In this document: positions 62,798 to 64,000 of the stretch, one piece after another
Numbering within the stretch: position 1 is the stretch's first letter
How the letters are laid out: every line of letters starts with the position of its first letter
NCBI GenBank assembly: GCA_963524305.1
Contig: CAURGH010000003.1
Coordinates: 62,001 to 126,000 of the forward strand
From: JABCPH02 sp963524305
Lineage (GTDB): Bacteria > Fusobacteriota > Fusobacteriia > Fusobacteriales > Leptotrichiaceae
Direction: 5' to 3'
Length of the DNA: 64,000 bases
The notes under the pieces: model-generated
Told to the model about the DNA's origin: nothing
Databases searched by the model: none
The model's input: only the letters and a program-made list of their open reading frames with translations
Translations under genes and position numbers: made by a program

Positions 62798-62874
62798 GGA
62801 GGTGTAGCTCAGTTGGTTAGAGTGCTTGCCTGTCACGCAAGATGTCGCGAGTTCGAGTCTCGTCACTTCCGCCA
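62798..62874 (+). tRNA. tRNA-Asp (anticodon GTC)
   Basis: 77 bases with encoded CCA. Acceptor GGAGGTG/CACTTCC (one G-T pair), anticodon loop CTGTCAC between CTTGC and GCAAG. Confidence 0.96.
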
Positions 62875-62911
62875 TTAATTTTTTAAAAGTACAAAAGTGC
62901 TTAACAATTTA

Positions 62912-62987
<76 letters not shown>

Positions 62988-63002
62988 TCTTAATAATGTT
63001 GT

Positions 63003-63087
63003 GGAGAGGTTCCCGAGTGGCCAAAGGGATCAGACTGTAAATCTGCCGGCTCAGCCTTCGAAGGTTCGAATCCTTCTCTCTCCACCA
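63003..63087 (+). tRNA. tRNA-Tyr (anticodon GTA)
   Basis: 85 bases with encoded CCA, class II with a long variable arm. Acceptor GGAGAGG with its complement CTCTCC at the 3' side, anticodon loop CTGTAAA. Last of the cluster. Confidence 0.95.
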
Positions 63088-63201
63088 TTTTTTTATTATA
63101 TAGGGGAAAAATATTTGGTTTGGTAAATTTAAAAAATTAAATGATGAAAATTAAGAAACTATAAAATAAAATGTATGAATTTCGTAGGAGGAATTATAAA
63201 T

Positions 63202-63561
63202 ATGGTTAGAAAAATAAAAGGAGCTAATAAATCAGCTGGAGGAAGTCAACAAGATATAATCAAACAAGCTCAAGTAATGCAACAAGAAATGTTAAAAATC
63301 CAAGAAGGATTAAAAGATAAATTTGTAGAATCTTCAGTAGCAGGTGGAGGAATTACTGTAAAAGCAAATGGACAAAAGAAAATAGTTGATTTATCTATTT
63401 CTTTAGATGTATTAAAAGATGCAATTGAAGAAAATGATTCAACAATCGTATCAGATTTAATAGTAAATGCTATTAATGAAATTTTAGACAAAGCTGAAGA
63501 AATGGCTGAAAAAGAAATGGAAGTAGTTACTGGTGGAGTAAGTATTCCAGGATTATTCTAA
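63202..63561 (+). CDS. ybaB: YbaB/EbfC family nucleoid-associated protein
   Basis: 119 residues, small DNA-binding dimer. QAQVMQQEMLKIQEGLKDKFVE and GGGITVKANGQKKIVDLSI, then DLIVNAINEILDKAEEMAEKEM, fit the family. The ATG at 63202 has GGAGG 10 bases upstream; the in-frame ATG at 63175 is rejected because it has no ribosome site. The first 20 residues are a basic Gly/Ser-rich extension. Not next to dnaX or recR here. Confidence 0.92.
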   Translation: MVRKIKGANKSAGGSQQDIIKQAQVMQQEMLKIQEGLKDKFVESSVAGGGITVKANGQKKIVDLSISLDVLKDAIEENDSTIVSDLIVNAINEILDKAEEMAEKEMEVVTGGVSIPGLF

Positions 63562-63672
63562 TAAGAAATCATATTGTAAAAAATGTATATATTGATTTGA
63601 TTTTCAAATAGTAAAAGCAATAACAAAACCAGTTGGTAAGTTTTGTAGAATATTAAATTAATTAATTTTAAG

Positions 63673-63713
63673 AAACTGTTTCGTATGAGAAATTATGAAA
63701 CAGTTTTTTTTTG
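63673..63713 (+). terminator. Terminator after ybaB
   Basis: AAACTGTTTC pairs perfectly with GAAACAGTTT around a 14-base loop, followed by nine T. Confidence 0.92.
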
Positions 63714-63771
63714 TAAAAAATTTACTCTATTAATCTTGAACAAAAATAAAAAATTTTATTATAAAAAGAGG

Positions 63772-63799
63772 TTGTATAATTTAATAAATGTGGTAAAAT
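63772..63799 (+). promoter_or_regulatory. Possible promoter for the phosphoglucomutase gene
   Basis: TTGTAT, 16 bp, TAAAAT, with TGG before the -10. A TATAAT at 63775-63780 is an alternative -10 without a -35. Confidence 0.35.
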
Positions 63800-63854
63800 T
63801 ATATTGGAAAGAGATTTTTAGTTAGAATAAAAAATATGGGAGGAAAATATTACT

Positions 63855-64000
63855 ATGGGATACAAAGAAAAATATGAATATTGGTTAAATTCGACTGCTA
63901 TTGATGAAAAAGACAGAGAAGAATTAAAAAGCATTGCAGGTAATGAAAAAGAAATAGAAGATAGATTTTTCAAAGATTTGAGTTTTGGGACTGGGGGAAT
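63855..64000 (+). CDS. Phosphoglucomutase/phosphomannomutase, N-terminal part (3' end outside window)
   Basis: Only 48 residues are visible. YKEKYEYWLNSTAIDEKDREEL followed by DLSFGTGG is the N-terminus of alpha-D-phosphohexomutases of the PgcA/PGM2 type, in which the LxFGTGG segment precedes the first active-site loop. It would link glucose-6-phosphate and glucose-1-phosphate, the precursor of the dTDP-sugars made at the other end of the window. GGGAGGA precedes the ATG. Confidence 0.85.
   Translation, partial: MGYKEKYEYWLNSTAIDEKDREELKSIAGNEKEIEDRFFKDLSFGTGG

Noticed and set aside
62627..62878. An open frame of 83 codons across the tRNA cluster
   Set aside because: It runs through tRNA-Glu, tRNA-Val and tRNA-Asp, and its translation is the usual artefact of tRNA sequence (for example GRAPALQAGGHWFEP). 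No ribosome site.

Overview
The window is about 64 kb of very AT-rich bacterial DNA, read mostly from the + strand. The organism is a diderm (OmpA-family porin, heptose-1-phosphate adenylyltransferase, SppA, dTDP-rhamnose genes) that makes acetate (pta-ackA) and carries lactate permease. Short intergenic gaps, many TTG/GTG starts and TGn-TATAAT promoters fit. From gene content and protein style I infer a Leptotrichia-like member of the Fusobacteriota. No rRNA is present to prove this.

Layout. 1-2.4 kb: end of a surface-polysaccharide cluster (glycosyltransferase, rfbB, rfbC). 2.7-9.9 kb: five-gene cluster of SWIM zinc-finger protein, helical-repeat protein, MoxR AAA+ ATPase, DUF5682 protein and VWA protein. 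It matches E. coli yehQ/yehL/yehM/yehP plus one extra gene. 10-14 kb: tex and lactate permease. 14.3-23.2 kb: ileS-lspA, a frameshifted membrane-protein gene, then glyQ and glyS, which are separated by a two-gene ATPase/putative nuclease module (19.2-21.1 kb). 23.4-30.4 kb: ompA-like porin, rfaE2, tsaE-tsaB-ftsY, pta-ackA and flavodoxin. 30.5-43.5 kb: housekeeping genes (DUF445, ruvB, rsmE, rsfS, mrdA, RNase J, yhbY, divPAP2, tlyA, ctpA, rsmI, ylqF). 42.2-44.4 kb: two overlapping glycolipid-type glycosyltransferases. 45.1-45.3 kb: a decayed mobile-element relic that shares 20-bp ends with a short repeat at 2.4 kb. 45.4-47.6 kb (minus): malY/patB and manA. 47.8-52.6 kb: SLC1-type symporter, adk, map, DUF1304 and, on the minus strand, a MATE exporter. 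53.0-56.4 kb: infA-rpmJ-rpsM-rpsK-rpsD-rpoA-rplQ. 56.5-64 kb: tRNA-Arg, radC, a short PSP1 protein, trmN6, a thioredoxin-like protein, a lone CheY, sppA (minus), an exported protein, a five-tRNA cluster, ybaB and the start of a phosphoglucomutase.

Most of the window is ordinary core genome. The best candidates for unexplained biology are the ATPase plus ExK-motif protein module inside the glyQ-glyS pair, and the five-gene YehLMPQ-like cluster with its additional helical-repeat gene. Smaller points are hairpins lying between a displaced Shine-Dalgarno and the start codon of two genes (adk and the PSP1 gene), a pair of dyads/attenuator-like hairpins in the MATE leader, and the short repeat family.
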